A DNA stretch of 64,000 nucleotides, from assembly GCA_026390595.1 (NCBI GenBank), contig JAPLFQ010000012.1, positions 62,001 through 126,000 on the forward strand, given 5' to 3'. The notes under the pieces are model-generated. The model was not told the DNA's origin. It did not search any database and saw only the letters and a program-made list of their open reading frames with translations. Positions within the stretch are counted from its first letter, which is position 1; the number at the start of each line of letters is the position of its first letter. The DNA comes from Ignavibacteriales bacterium (GTDB lineage Bacteria; Bacteroidota; Ignavibacteria; UBA10030). The position numbers were made by a program, and so were the translations under genes. Below are positions 1 to 9,600 of this stretch, piece after piece.

Positions 1-7
1 CGTCTCA

Positions 8-78
8 AGTCATCGGGGCCGGACGCTGAGAGCAGACCCTCCGAACCTGAACTGGGTAATACCAGCGAAGGAAAACGG
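8..78 (+). promoter_or_regulatory. TPP (THI-box) riboswitch aptamer
   Basis: The conserved THI-box blocks occur in order: GGGG at 15-18, CTGAGA at 26-31, GAACCTGA at 43-50, then CTGG-gtaata-CCAG (52-65) followed by CGAAGGAA. These are the thiamine-pyrophosphate-binding elements of the TPP riboswitch; the stem before CTGAGA is unusually short. The 5' arm of P1 cannot be fully assigned and may begin before the window. The aptamer lies directly before a terminator hairpin (101-145) and the TonB receptor gene. Bases 70-78 can pair with 102-110, which forms the 5' half of the terminator, so an antiterminator is available when the ligand is absent. Prediction: TPP represses the downstream operon by premature termination. 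Confidence 0.93.
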
Positions 79-100
79 GAAACTGGTTTCTTCTACGGCG

Positions 101-145
101 GCCGTTTTCCATTCTTGCTCTCGAATGGAAAATGGCTTTTTTTTT
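101..145 (+). terminator. Riboswitch-controlled intrinsic terminator
   Basis: A 14-bp stem (101-114 with 123-136, one G-U pair) with an 8-nt loop is followed by nine T residues (137-145). It ends 12 nt before the TonB receptor start codon. Its 5' arm (102-110) is also complementary over 9 bases to 70-78 at the 3' edge of the TPP aptamer, the usual arrangement of a transcriptional OFF switch. Confidence 0.9.
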
Positions 146-157
146 GCGGGGACTCGT

Positions 158-2605
158 ATGCAATACCGAATGGTTCTGGTTGCACTGGCATTGGCACATG
201 CGTGTGCCATTGGACAGGAGACTGGAACAATTCAAGGCTTGGTGCGCGATGCGGAAACGCTGAGACCGCTCGAGGCAGCGAACATTCTGCTTCAGGGAAC
301 AAATGCGGGCGTGAGCGCTGGCAAGGACGGTTCTTTTCGGCTGCCTCGAATCCCGGCCGGTTCCTACACCGTGAGAGTCAGCTTCATCGGGTATTCGCCG
401 CAAACACTGCTGGTCGCGGTGCGCCAGGGCGAAACATCAACTCTTGACGTGTCGCTCGTCCAAACGGTACTCCCGGGGCAATCGATTGTGGTTTCGGCAA
501 CACGCGCCCGGGAGCGCTCCAGCCCGGTTGCTTTTTCAACGTTGAGCCCCCGTGATCTCACGGAGCGCTATTCGACTCAGGATATTCCGTTGCTTCTTTC
601 CGAACTCCCATCCACAACCTTCTACTCGGAAAGCGGAAACGGTATCGGGTACAACTACCTCAGCATCCGCGGCTTCGATCAGCGACGCATCTCAGTGATG
701 GTCAATGGCATTCCGCAGAATGATCCGGAAGATCATGACGTGTACTGGCTGGATTTCCCCGACCTTGCCGCGAACCTCCAGGATATCCAGGTCCAACGCG
801 GAGCAGGCAGCGCGTTCTACGGTCCCCCCGCCATCGGAGGATCGGTCAACCTCATCACCTCGAGTTACTCAAGAACACCCGGCATTTCTGTCTACACGGG
901 ATTTGGGTCATACAATACACGGAGATACTCTGTCTCGGTCAATTCGGGGCTCGTGGGGGAGAAATACCAGTTCTACGGCCGGCTGTCACGCATCCTGAGC
1001 GACGGATACCGTATGAACTCCTGGACAGATTTTTCAAGCTATTTTCTGGGGGCGACCCGGTACGACGAAACGATGACGACACAGTTGAACTTCTACGGCG
1101 GACCGGTCGCAGATCATCTTGCATACTATGGCATAGCCCGGGAGGACGCGTACTCTTCGGACTCACAAAAGAGGCGGCAGAATCCGATTCGGCGCGCGGA
1201 AGAAATCGAGAATTTCAGCCAGCCACACTATGAACTTCTGCACGAATGGCGCCCCTCGGAACACATCACGGTGAACAACGCCCTGTTTCTCGTCACCGGT
1301 GACGGCTTCTTTGACTACGACGGATCGTGGGCTCCATATTCGTATTTTCGCATTACTCCGAGAAACGGATTCGCGGTTTCCGGTGATCCTGACGAATTGT
1401 ACATCCCCAACGCCCTGATACGCGCCTGGGTGGGGAATAGACAATACGGCTGGCTGCCGCGAGCGAGCATCCGGCATGACGGCGGAGAGGTGACAGTCGG
1501 TGCCGAGTTCCGTATTCACCGGTCAACGCACTGGGGCGCACTCCGCTGGGGAGAAAGCCTTCCGGCGGGGATCACTCCTGACTATCACTACTATGAGTAT
1601 CAGGGTGGAAAGGACATGATTTCTCTGTATGTCCACGAACTCTACGAGCTTCGTCCCGATCTGACTCTGCAGCTCGACTTGCAGTATGCCGACAGCCGGT
1701 ACCGTTTTCACGATGAAAAATATCTGAATACGGATTTTTCAGTTCCGTATCGGTTCCTCAATCCGCGCGCTGGACTGAACTACAATATCAGCGAGAAGTT
1801 GAATATCTACACGCAGATCTCCCGAACTTCGCGGGAGCCGCGGCTGAAGAACCTGTACGATGCTGCGGAGGCGAGTACGCCGCAATCCTGGGGCCCGGTC
1901 ACTCCGCAATTCAGGACTCAGGCGTCCGGCGCTTATGATTTTTCGAGTCCCCTCGTCAGACCGGAAGCTCTTGTCGATGTCGAACTCGGAAGCGGGTACA
2001 CTGCGGAACAACTCCACGTGACGGCGAGCCTCTTCTATATGAGTTTCGACGATGAGATCATCAAGCAGGGTCAGCTCGATCGGTTTGGAATCCCTGTCAC
2101 CGGGAATGCAGACCGGACCCTTCACCAGGGAATTGAACTGACTGCCGTGACGAGGTTCGTGGAAGGGTTGGAGGTACAGGCGAACGCTACGTGGAGCAGG
2201 AATCGGTTGGAGAAGTACTCTGTGTTCAACGGTTCAACGCGTGTTTCTCTTGATGGAAACAACATCGCCGGATTTCCCGACTTCCTTGCGAACGCAAGAG
2301 CGACGTACCGAACCGGTGGGCTTGTCGCGTCTCTTTCGATACAGCACGTCGGGGAATTCTATTCTGACAACTTCCAAAGCTCCTCGAAGGGTAGAACAGA
2401 TCCTGGTCGTACAATCAGCGCATACACCGTTGTGCACGCGTCGCTTACCTACAGGCTCAGGCTCGTACCGGTCGTGCAGTCCGTTGAAATAAGCGCCCAG
2501 GCGAACAATCTTTTCAACAGGATGTATGCGGCCAATGGTGAAGGAGGGGAGTTCTATCCCGCGGCTGAACGCAACTACTTTGCCTCTCTGAAATTTGATT
2601 TGTAA
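158..2605 (+). CDS. TonB-dependent receptor, predicted thiamine/thiamine-phosphate uptake
   Basis: Outer-membrane active transporter of about 815 residues. A signal peptide (1-20) is followed by a carboxypeptidase-regulatory-like beta-sandwich (about 24-105), a TonB-box-like stretch (IVVSATR, 110-116), a plug domain (about 122-236, with SIRGF and DDRISV-like MVNGIPQND signatures) and a C-terminal 22-strand-type barrel ending in an aromatic-rich strand. I start at ATG 158, which gives a clean signal peptide and has a GGGG ribosome site before it; ATG 125 lies inside the terminator hairpin. The gene directly follows a TPP riboswitch and precedes thiN, so by context the substrate is thiamine or a phosphate ester. 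Substrate is inference; the receptor family is clear. Confidence 0.9.
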   Translation: MQYRMVLVALALAHACAIGQETGTIQGLVRDAETLRPLEAANILLQGTNAGVSAGKDGSFRLPRIPAGSYTVRVSFIGYSPQTLLVAVRQGETSTLDVSLVQTVLPGQSIVVSATRARERSSPVAFSTLSPRDLTERYSTQDIPLLLSELPSTTFYSESGNGIGYNYLSIRGFDQRRISVMVNGIPQNDPEDHDVYWLDFPDLAANLQDIQVQRGAGSAFYGPPAIGGSVNLITSSYSRTPGISVYTGFGSYNTRRYSVSVNSGLVGEKYQFYGRLSRILSDGYRMNSWTDFSSYFLGATRYDETMTTQLNFYGGPVADHLAYYGIAREDAYSSDSQKRRQNPIRRAEEIENFSQPHYELLHEWRPSEHITVNNALFLVTGDGFFDYDGSWAPYSYFRITPRNGFAVSGDPDELYIPNALIRAWVGNRQYGWLPRASIRHDGGEVTVGAEFRIHRSTHWGALRWGESLPAGITPDYHYYEYQGGKDMISLYVHELYELRPDLTLQLDLQYADSRYRFHDEKYLNTDFSVPYRFLNPRAGLNYNISEKLNIYTQISRTSREPRLKNLYDAAEASTPQSWGPVTPQFRTQASGAYDFSSPLVRPEALVDVELGSGYTAEQLHVTASLFYMSFDDEIIKQGQLDRFGIPVTGNADRTLHQGIELTAVTRFVEGLEVQANATWSRNRLEKYSVFNGSTRVSLDGNNIAGFPDFLANARATYRTGGLVASLSIQHVGEFYSDNFQSSSKGRTDPGRTISAYTVVHASLTYRLRLVPVVQSVEISAQANNLFNRMYAANGEGGEFYPAAERNYFASLKFDL

Positions 2606-2650
2606 TTTGAAAACGCAGGGAAATACCGTCGCTCACAATCTGATGGATGT

Positions 2651-3277
2651 ATGGCGAAACGTGCCCTCGTAATTGCATACGGCGAACCGCCGAAGAAGCA
2701 ACGCTTGCTAAGCCTCGCCCGGGAGTCGAATATCGTCATATGTGCAGACGGAGGGGCCAACATTGCATTGAAAGCAGGAATTACGCCCGACGTGATCGTC
2801 GGGGATCTGGATTCAATCCACGCCGAAGCGCTCGTGAAATTCCGCAAGGTGCCAACCTTCGAGGACCGGGACGATCAGACAACCGACCTGGAAAAGGCTA
2901 TTCTCTGGGCCATCAATGCGAAATCTGACCACATGACAGTTGTTGGGGCGACAGGCAAGAGAGTAGACCATTCTGTTGGAAACCTGGGTGTGCTGGCCAA
3001 GTACTACCCGGACGCTATCATCCGTTTCGTTGATGACCTCGGAGAGATTTCGTATGTTGGCCGCGATCTGACGTTTGACGCAAAAAAAGGGGATGTCATT
3101 TCTCTCATACCGCTGAGTCGGTGTGAGGGGATCGTCACGAAAGGACTCAGGTATTCGCTGGATGGCGAAACGCTTGAGATCGGAGTTCGTGAAGGAACCA
3201 GCAATGTCGTCGACCATTCCCCGGTGAGCATCAAAGTCAAAAAAGGGCACCTGCTCCTTTTTGAACTCTTCTCCTGA
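2651..3277 (+). CDS. thiN: Thiamine pyrophosphokinase
   Basis: Transfers pyrophosphate from ATP to thiamine to give thiamine pyrophosphate in the cytoplasm. The 208-residue protein has the family's usual length and motifs: ADGGAN (32-37), GDLDSI (51-56), DQTTDLEKA (75-83) and a TGKRVDH block near residue 100, followed by the small beta-rich thiamine-binding C-terminal domain. It lies 45 nt after the TonB receptor and 15 nt before the sodium symporter, all behind one TPP riboswitch, so the operon appears to import thiamine and trap it as the coenzyme whose level is sensed. Confidence 0.95.
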   Translation: MAKRALVIAYGEPPKKQRLLSLARESNIVICADGGANIALKAGITPDVIVGDLDSIHAEALVKFRKVPTFEDRDDQTTDLEKAILWAINAKSDHMTVVGATGKRVDHSVGNLGVLAKYYPDAIIRFVDDLGEISYVGRDLTFDAKKGDVISLIPLSRCEGIVTKGLRYSLDGETLEIGVREGTSNVVDHSPVSIKVKKGHLLLFELFS

Positions 3278-3292
3278 ACTCAGCCATCCCAG

Positions 3293-4732
3293 ATGGTCCA
3301 CTTCGGCCTCATCGACACGCTCCTCATACTTCTCTATTTTCTTGCCGTCGTCTTCGTCGGATTCCGGGCCGCTCGTCGTTCAAGAAACGAGACTGAGGAT
3401 TTCTTTCTCGCCGGGCGAACACTCACACTGCCGATGTTTGTAGCCACGCTGGTCTCGACCTGGTATGGCGGAATACTCGGTGTGGGGGAATTTTCATACA
3501 AGTACGGGATCTCGAACTGGGTCGTCTTCGGTGCTCCGTATTACGTCTTCGCTCTTCTGTTTGCCTTGCTGCTTGCGAAACGAATCCGGGCAACAAATCA
3601 CCTGACAATCCCCGACCAACTTGAAGCCTCGTACGACAAGAGAACCGCGCTCCTCGGCGGTGTGCTCACCTTCTTCCTGATTACACCGGCGGCGTATGTG
3701 TTGATGGTTGGCATCCTGATCCAGCTCGTCTTCGGCCTGGACATGGTTACGAGCGTCACTGTCACGACCACGCTCACGATCTGTTATCTCTACTGGGGTG
3801 GATTCAGATCTGACGTCTGGGCAAATGCACTTGAGTTCGTGTTGATGTTCCTTGGATTCGCGATGATATTGCCGTTCGCGTATTTCAAGCTCGGGGGATG
3901 GGAATACATCGTGACACATGTTCCTCCGCTTCACCTCACGTGGCACGGGGGAAACAGCTGGCAGTTCATTGCTGTCTGGTTCTTCATCGCTCTCTGGACG
4001 CTCGTGGATCCCGCTTTCCATCAGCGCTGCTATGCCGCGAAAGACGGGAAGACCGCACAACGGGGAATACTCATTTCCATACCGTTCTGGTTCTTCTTTG
4101 ATTTCATGACGAGCATGGCCGGCCTCTACGCCCGTGCCGCTCTCCCCGACTTGCCCAATCCTGCCTTCTCCTACCCGATGTTGGCCGAGTTGACCTTGCC
4201 GCCGATTGCAAAAGGGCTCTTCTATATCGGGATGCTTGCGACAATCATGTCGACATTGAGCAGTCTCATGTTCATCTCTGCTTCGACGATCGGCCGGGAT
4301 ATCGTGGGTCGATCAGGAACAACCCGGAGCGCGGAATCACGTGACGCAATGGTTCGCAGGTGGACAAAGCTAGGACTGATCATATCAGCCGTCTTCTCGA
4401 TCATTCTGGCATTAATGGTACCATCTGTGGTCAAGATATGGTATGCGATAGGAACTGCAATTGTGCCCGGGCTGCTCGTCCCTCTTATGGCGAGCTATTT
4501 CAAGCCGCTCCGCATTCCGCCAAGGTATGGGTTCTGGGCAATGCTGCTGGGTTGGGGCACCTCGAGCGCCTGGCTCATCTGCGGGCAGTTTCACCTCGTC
4601 GATGGTGCGCCTTCGTACTGGTTGGGCATCGAGCCGATGTATCCCGGGCTGGCGCTATCGCTATCCGTGTGGTTTGTAGGTCGAAATTCATTTCGACCAC
4701 AGAATGGTTCTTCGACAGGTAATCTGCTGTAG
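3293..4732 (+). CDS. Sodium:solute symporter (SSS family), candidate thiamine transporter
   Basis: Inner-membrane carrier of 479 residues with about 13 hydrophobic segments. The TM8-like segment STLSSLMFISASTIGRD carries the Ser/Thr-rich pattern used for sodium coordination in this family, and the N-terminal FLAGR-type loop (ETEDFFLAGRTL) is typical. It is third in the TPP-riboswitch operon, 15 nt after thiN, so thiamine or a precursor is the likely substrate; in known Bacteroidetes thiamine operons the carrier is usually of another family (PnuT), which makes this assignment inference. The final codons (from 4679) coincide with a dispersed hairpin repeat, so the last 18 or so residues look like absorbed intergenic sequence. 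Confidence 0.85.
   Translation: MVHFGLIDTLLILLYFLAVVFVGFRAARRSRNETEDFFLAGRTLTLPMFVATLVSTWYGGILGVGEFSYKYGISNWVVFGAPYYVFALLFALLLAKRIRATNHLTIPDQLEASYDKRTALLGGVLTFFLITPAAYVLMVGILIQLVFGLDMVTSVTVTTTLTICYLYWGGFRSDVWANALEFVLMFLGFAMILPFAYFKLGGWEYIVTHVPPLHLTWHGGNSWQFIAVWFFIALWTLVDPAFHQRCYAAKDGKTAQRGILISIPFWFFFDFMTSMAGLYARAALPDLPNPAFSYPMLAELTLPPIAKGLFYIGMLATIMSTLSSLMFISASTIGRDIVGRSGTTRSAESRDAMVRRWTKLGLIISAVFSIILALMVPSVVKIWYAIGTAIVPGLLVPLMASYFKPLRIPPRYGFWAMLLGWGTSSAWLICGQFHLVDGAPSYWLGIEPMYPGLALSLSVWFVGRNSFRPQNGSSTGNLL
4679..4698. repeat. CGAAAT-tc-ATTTCG hairpin, copy within symporter 3' end
   Basis: Perfect 9-bp inverted repeat (GGTCGAAAT / ATTTCGACC) around a tc loop, located in the last coding stretch of the symporter. 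The same core hairpin with different outer base pairs occurs at 35784-35801 and 43291-43308. Confidence 0.75.
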
Positions 4733-4734
4733 TT

Positions 4735-4780
4735 GACCCATGTCCGGCGGGCAGGCTCAACTTTCGGACATGGGTCCTCT
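4735..4780 (+). terminator. Terminator-like hairpin after thiamine operon
   Basis: A 12-bp perfect inverted repeat (GACCCATGTCCG 4735-4746, CGGACATGGGTC 4765-4776) is followed by ctcttt. It begins 3 nt after the symporter stop codon. The loop contains the word GGCGGGCAGGC, which also appears in intergenic repeats at 27697 and 32162. Confidence 0.65.
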
Positions 4781-4829
4781 TTGACAGATTGTCCTTCGGA
4801 GAACACCACGGGAGTGGGGAAGATCCAGA

Positions 4830-4858
4830 AAACGAAGAACCCGGCCGGAGCCGGGTTC
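4830..4858 (-). terminator. Intrinsic terminator of the minus-strand oxidoreductase gene
   Basis: Read on the minus strand, a 9-bp stem (GAACCCGGC / GCCGGGTTC, 4837-4858) with a 4-nt loop is followed by ttcgtttt. It lies 17 nt beyond the stop codon of the gene ending at 4875. Confidence 0.75.
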
Positions 4859-4874
4859 TATAGTGCGTAGCGTT

Positions 4875-5519
4875 CTACTTTCGTAGTAGTTTAAACGCGT
4901 GAGACCATGTGTTGGTCTTGAACCCATAGAGCACCCAGGCCATGGCCATCGGCTCGAGGAAACGTGAGCCTTCAATCCCCCCGATGTCAACCGTCGACCA
5001 CTTGAATGCCGTCAGGATGTCGGTCACTTTCTGCTTGGCTTTCTCGTCGTTGCCGCAGATGAACATGTCCGGCGGGCCGCCATCGAACTGCGGGTTAACC
5101 ATGAACGGAGCCCCGATGATGTTGAAAGCTTTTACGACGTGCGCCTCCGGAATCCACCGCTGAACCTGCTCGCCCCCCGAGTCCGTGTGCCCCAACGCGA
5201 GTTTGGGCGAAGAACCGCTGGAGAAATCGAGCGGGTTTGTAACATCGATGACGACCTTGTCGCTGAAGTTCTTCTTTTCTGACAACTTGATCGCATTTTC
5301 CGTTCCAGACCACGGGCTCGCCAACACAAGAAGCTCGCCGAAGGACGCCGCCTCTGCATAGGTCCCCGCGGATGCCTTCGGGCCTGTTTTTCCAACCCAG
5401 GTTTTGATCTTGTCCTGACCGGGATCCCTTGTCCCGATTTTCACATCATGGCCCAGATCGGCGAAGCCTTTTCCGAGTGCCTGACCGACGCCGCCGGAAC
5501 CAAGAATTCCGATTTTCAT
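4875..5519 (-). CDS. NADPH-dependent F420 reductase-like oxidoreductase
   Basis: A 214-residue Rossmann protein starting MKIGILGSGGVGQALGKGF, with the GxGxxG dinucleotide-binding loop at 6-12 followed by a TRDP segment that favours NADP. The rest fits the small F420-dependent NADP reductase-like family found in many bacteria that lack F420, where the physiological substrate is unknown. The start at 5519 is supported by AAAGGAC about 7 nt upstream; the reading frame is open further but lacks a family match there. It is a single gene between two terminators, convergent with the thiamine operon; no link to that operon is evident. Confidence 0.82.
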   Translation of the reverse strand: MKIGILGSGGVGQALGKGFADLGHDVKIGTRDPGQDKIKTWVGKTGPKASAGTYAEAASFGELLVLASPWSGTENAIKLSEKKNFSDKVVIDVTNPLDFSSGSSPKLALGHTDSGGEQVQRWIPEAHVVKAFNIIGAPFMVNPQFDGGPPDMFICGNDEKAKQKVTDILTAFKWSTVDIGGIEGSRFLEPMAMAWVLYGFKTNTWSHAFKLLRK

Positions 5520-5604
5520 TGAATGTCCTTTGAGTTTATGGAGATGATGAAGAGTGATGGAATCGTGTCTTCTCATGGAACACCACGATCACCGCAAAAG
5601 TTCG

Positions 5605-5645
5605 TACAAAAAAAAGCCGCGCACCTCAACGATGCACGGCTTCTT
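5605..5645 (-). terminator. Intrinsic terminator of the SPFH gene
   Basis: On the minus strand, arms AAGCCGTGC and GCGCGGCTT (one wobble/mismatch) enclose about 14 nt and are followed by a run of eight T residues. It starts 18 nt after the stop of the SPFH gene ending at 5663. Confidence 0.8.
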
Positions 5646-5662
5646 CTGAGATTGCTTCAGAC

Positions 5663-6547
5663 CTACTTTGTGTCGAGTATCAGCGGCAAGCCGTCTTTCC
5701 CGGCTCCGATGATAACGATCTTCGCATTGGTGGACGTTGCCAACTTCTCGGTGGCCTCAATACCCTTCCATCTGAGCAATTGATCGCTGATGCCGCGGGC
5801 AACGATGTTCTGGAAGTCGGAAATTCCCTGGGCTTCAATTCTCTTCCGCTCAGCTTCCTGTTTTTCCTTCGTCAGGACGAACTGCATGCGCTGGCTCTCC
5901 TGTTCTGCGCGCAGCTTCTCGGTGATCGATTCTGTCAGTCCGGCCGGCAAGCCAACCTGCCGCAAGGGGGTCGCTTCGATCGTGATTCCCCGCGGCTCCA
6001 CGAGCTTTTCCAGATCTTTCTGAATGATCTGGGAAATGACTTCGCGCTCGGAAGTATAGAGCGCACGCGCATCATATCCCGACGTCACACCGCGTGCAAC
6101 GGAACGAAATTGCGGCTCGAGGATGATCTGTATGTAGTTCTCGCCGATGGTCTTGTACACTTCTGCTGCCTTCTCGGGGTTGAGATGAAAGAGTGCGCTC
6201 AGCTCCAACTTGACGGTCAGCCCCTCCTTCGATGGCACATCCATGGCTTCCTTGATCTCCTCGGTCTTCACACTGAATTTCACGACCTTCGCCAGCGGAT
6301 TGATCATATTGATGCCGGCTTTGAGCGTCAGGTCGGAAACGGACCCGAAGAAATCGACGACGCCCACGCTGCCTGCCGGGACGACAGTAAACGTCTGGCT
6401 TAGGGCGAGAACGAGGAACAGGAGTGCAGCGGCTCCGAAAATTGCAGACGATCCGCGGGCCATAGCGTTGCCGGATGAGCTCTTGCGGGCAGATTGCCAG
6501 GCTATGAATGAACCGATTGCTACCAAAAGACTAAATAGGAATATCAT
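5663..6547 (-). CDS. SPFH/prohibitin-family membrane protein
   Basis: A 294-residue protein with two hydrophobic segments at the N-terminus (about 1-18 and 33-52), then a prohibitin/band-7 domain (about 57-240) beginning FTVVPAGSVGVVDFFGSV, a charged alpha-helical stretch rich in Glu/Lys/Arg/Gln (about 215-245) and a short hydrophobic tail. Members form large oligomeric rings at the membrane and often act as scaffolds for proteases or lipid domains. GGAGG lies 6 nt before the ATG. It stands alone, with its own terminator; no partner protease such as FtsH or an NfeD protein is adjacent. Confidence 0.9.
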   Translation of the reverse strand: MIFLFSLLVAIGSFIAWQSARKSSSGNAMARGSSAIFGAAALLFLVLALSQTFTVVPAGSVGVVDFFGSVSDLTLKAGINMINPLAKVVKFSVKTEEIKEAMDVPSKEGLTVKLELSALFHLNPEKAAEVYKTIGENYIQIILEPQFRSVARGVTSGYDARALYTSEREVISQIIQKDLEKLVEPRGITIEATPLRQVGLPAGLTESITEKLRAEQESQRMQFVLTKEKQEAERKRIEAQGISDFQNIVARGISDQLLRWKGIEATEKLATSTNAKIVIIGAGKDGLPLILDTK

Positions 6548-6659
6548 ACGTGCCTCCTCCGGTTTTTGAGATTAATGTGCGGGTCCAGAACGGGGTCTTC
6601 CAGAATTTCGGTAAAGCTTGTTTTCTCCTCCGGGAAGATGTTGTAGTCGCTTTATTCTG

Positions 6660-9600
6660 TTACCTAATTAACGGAAAGATCACATCGTAAACATTAGAAT
6701 CTGAGTTCTTTTTCCTGCCTCCGCCAGCCCATTCTTTTGCTGCTGATTCTACGGCTCGAAAATCGCCAATTCCGGCCCCTCCATGGTCATCCTGGCATCC
6801 GACGAGGACTGTGTATCGCCATGTCCTGTCAGGTTTGCCCAACAGGTCCACCGGAATCGAAAATGCTATCTCTTTGGTCAACGTGTTTCCGATCGGATTC
6901 TTCTCATCGCCTGCGACGGGTATGTACTCCGCGAGGATGGTTCCTTGTGAATCTGCAATTCTGACACCGCCGCCGATATAGAGAATCGTCTCGTACGCGT
7001 ATTGTGGATCGAGTGAGACGTTGGAGTTCATTCCGATCGCCCTGCCGCCAGAGCCCGGTCTGTTGTCCTTGTCGATGGCAATAGCCGCGTAGGTGAGCTG
7101 AAATCCGTACTCAGGATGCCAGCCGGGATTTGAGAGATCACGAAATCGCAGTCTGAAATGGGCGAACTTCGCGTCAGCGGAGACCGTGAAATGGGTAATA
7201 TCAAGACTTCCCGGTTTCAAGAGCGGCGTCAGAGGATACGTGTAGCTTCCGTTTCCGTTGTCGTCCCCCTCCGGATCCTGGACATCGTAGAGAACCGCAG
7301 CTGTTGCACTTGGCGATGTGGCTTCTGCATTCGAGAGCAACCGATGTGACGGTCCCTTGAGTGATTGCAGACCAGGCCGGATAGCAGGAGTCGCCAGCGT
7401 GATTCCTTCCAGCTTAACCTGTGGTTCAGGTTTTGTGACCGGCTCCAGATTCCGGCATACACCATCGATCGAACAGGTTGCTTCCTTGCCGGAGAGGGCC
7501 AACTTCATGATCCGGTGAGGAGGAAGAGAGAACGAAATCTGTTTCTGGTCACCCTTTACTACGCCATCGAGGTCGACAGCTATCGAATCTGTCGCATCAG
7601 CAGATTCAAGAATCGCCTCAATCCGGTCGTTTGTCACGTTGTACGAAATGGTGACGTGAGCATGGCCGATCATGACAGATGTCCGCGCGGTTTGCAGAGC
7701 CGCGGGGAATCGTGGAGAAAGAACCAGGCGATGGCCGGGAGCGTCTACACGGATGCCAAGATAGTCCTGATACACGACACGCAGGAACTCGGAGAGGCTC
7801 CAAGCCTGGCTGAAAGTCCCTGAGAGCCGGGGTTCTTGCTCGCCCGGACGAGGAGCCGCATCGAGCAGCTCGGAGAGTGTTCCCACTGCTCCGCGATCGA
7901 GGATCTGGTGCACCATGTTGTCCGTCACTTTGAACGCAAGATCGGGGAGGCGATAAGAGACAGCGGCATCGATCCACGTGCCGGCCAGCCAGGTCCATAC
8001 AATGCCGTTATGATAAGCAGCATCCTGCACGTAGTAGGGTTCATAATGATGGTAGGGGTGGAAGTTCGGATCGTCCTGAGAAAGTGAAGCGATGCCATGA
8101 GGATAGACGAGCCGATCTGTGATTGTCTTGAAAAGTCTGAATCGTGTCGCTTCGCTGCCGATCATGTCGAGGGCAAACAACGCGTTCGGGCGGACTTCCC
8201 GGTCCGGCGTCCCGTCTGCATTGAGATGGTCCGCGAGCGACGTGTCTGCCGCAATGAGAAAGAACTTGTTGAAGTTTGCCCGGACGGCCGTCGCAATCCT
8301 CTCCCACAGGACTATGCTCTGTTCATCGTCCGCGACTCTTGCAAGCGCAGCTCCGCACTGAAGTTGACGGAACCACAATGCCTGGACATCATTGGCTCTG
8401 GTGCCGCGAGGGCTCCAGGGTCCGGCTGGCCCTGCTGCGTCCATCCAGGATTCGGCATCGCCATGTTTCAGAAATCCGTGCTCATCAACGTGAAATGCCA
8501 GTGAACCTTCAATTGATCGCTTAACGACAGGATACAGATCCTTGACAAAGGCAGTATCTCCGGAATATCTGAAGTACTCATCGAGGGCAATGACAAAGCG
8601 TGGCGTGCCGTCGGTCGTATTATATGCGATGGAGCCCGTGGTGACAAGGTTCGGAACTCGCCCGTAGTTCGGGCTCTTTGGATTTTTTTCCTGCCAGTCG
8701 GCAAATGACCGAAGGATCTCCTTCGCCTCTGAGAAATTGCCAGTGACGAGCGTGGCCCCCGGGAGCGCAATGAAGGAGTCTCTTCCCCAGTAGTTGTCAA
8801 ACCAGGGGAGCCCGGCGAAAATTCCTTTTTTGATCTGGTTCATGACAAGCGCATCCATCGAAAGCAGGGCCCAATGGAATGCCTTGTCGAAACGCTGATT
8901 GTCTGTGCGGAGGAACGACCGGTTCAGGACAGATTCCATTCGTTGACGCCGTCCCGAGACGTATGTTTCACAGTTCGCGGATATCGACCGGGTCAGAACG
9001 ATCGTCTCTTCTTCGGTATCACCTGCTGCGAAGACGATTGCCGCGTTTTTTGGAGATGGGGAGCACGACAAACCGGCGGGTGAGAAACTCAGGCCCGGTG
9101 TCTCACCTTCTGAAACCAGCAAGGTGGAAGGAGCGTTGGATCCGAGCGAGATCCCGACCCAGACCGGGTAGTTTTCGGCCGCAGTGCGTCTGAGATGGCG
9201 CTGATGAGCGATAAGAAGAACGCTGTCTCTGAATTTGACGACAAAGTCCTCATGGCGGTCGCCGTCTTTGAAGAGAGGACGCACTCTCAGGCCCACCCCT
9301 TTGAGGTCTTGAAGCTGAACAACAAACGCGTCCACAGAGTCGAGCAACGTCATTGTTTCCCGTGTCTCTGAAGGATACTGACGGACGAGCTGGTGCGGGT
9401 ACACCGTGGTGCCGGAGGCATCCGCTTTCCGGAGAATCTGCTCGCCGTCGATAATGTCGTAGTCCTCCAGGATTTCCTTGGCCATCACATTCCATCCCTG
9501 CCAGGAGTTGCGGTGAGCGGCGTTCGTTTCCGTGTAGAAGAATCCGGCCTGTTTGTTCGTGAACGCGACTTCGCGTGAAGTGCCCTTGACCTCAATGGCC

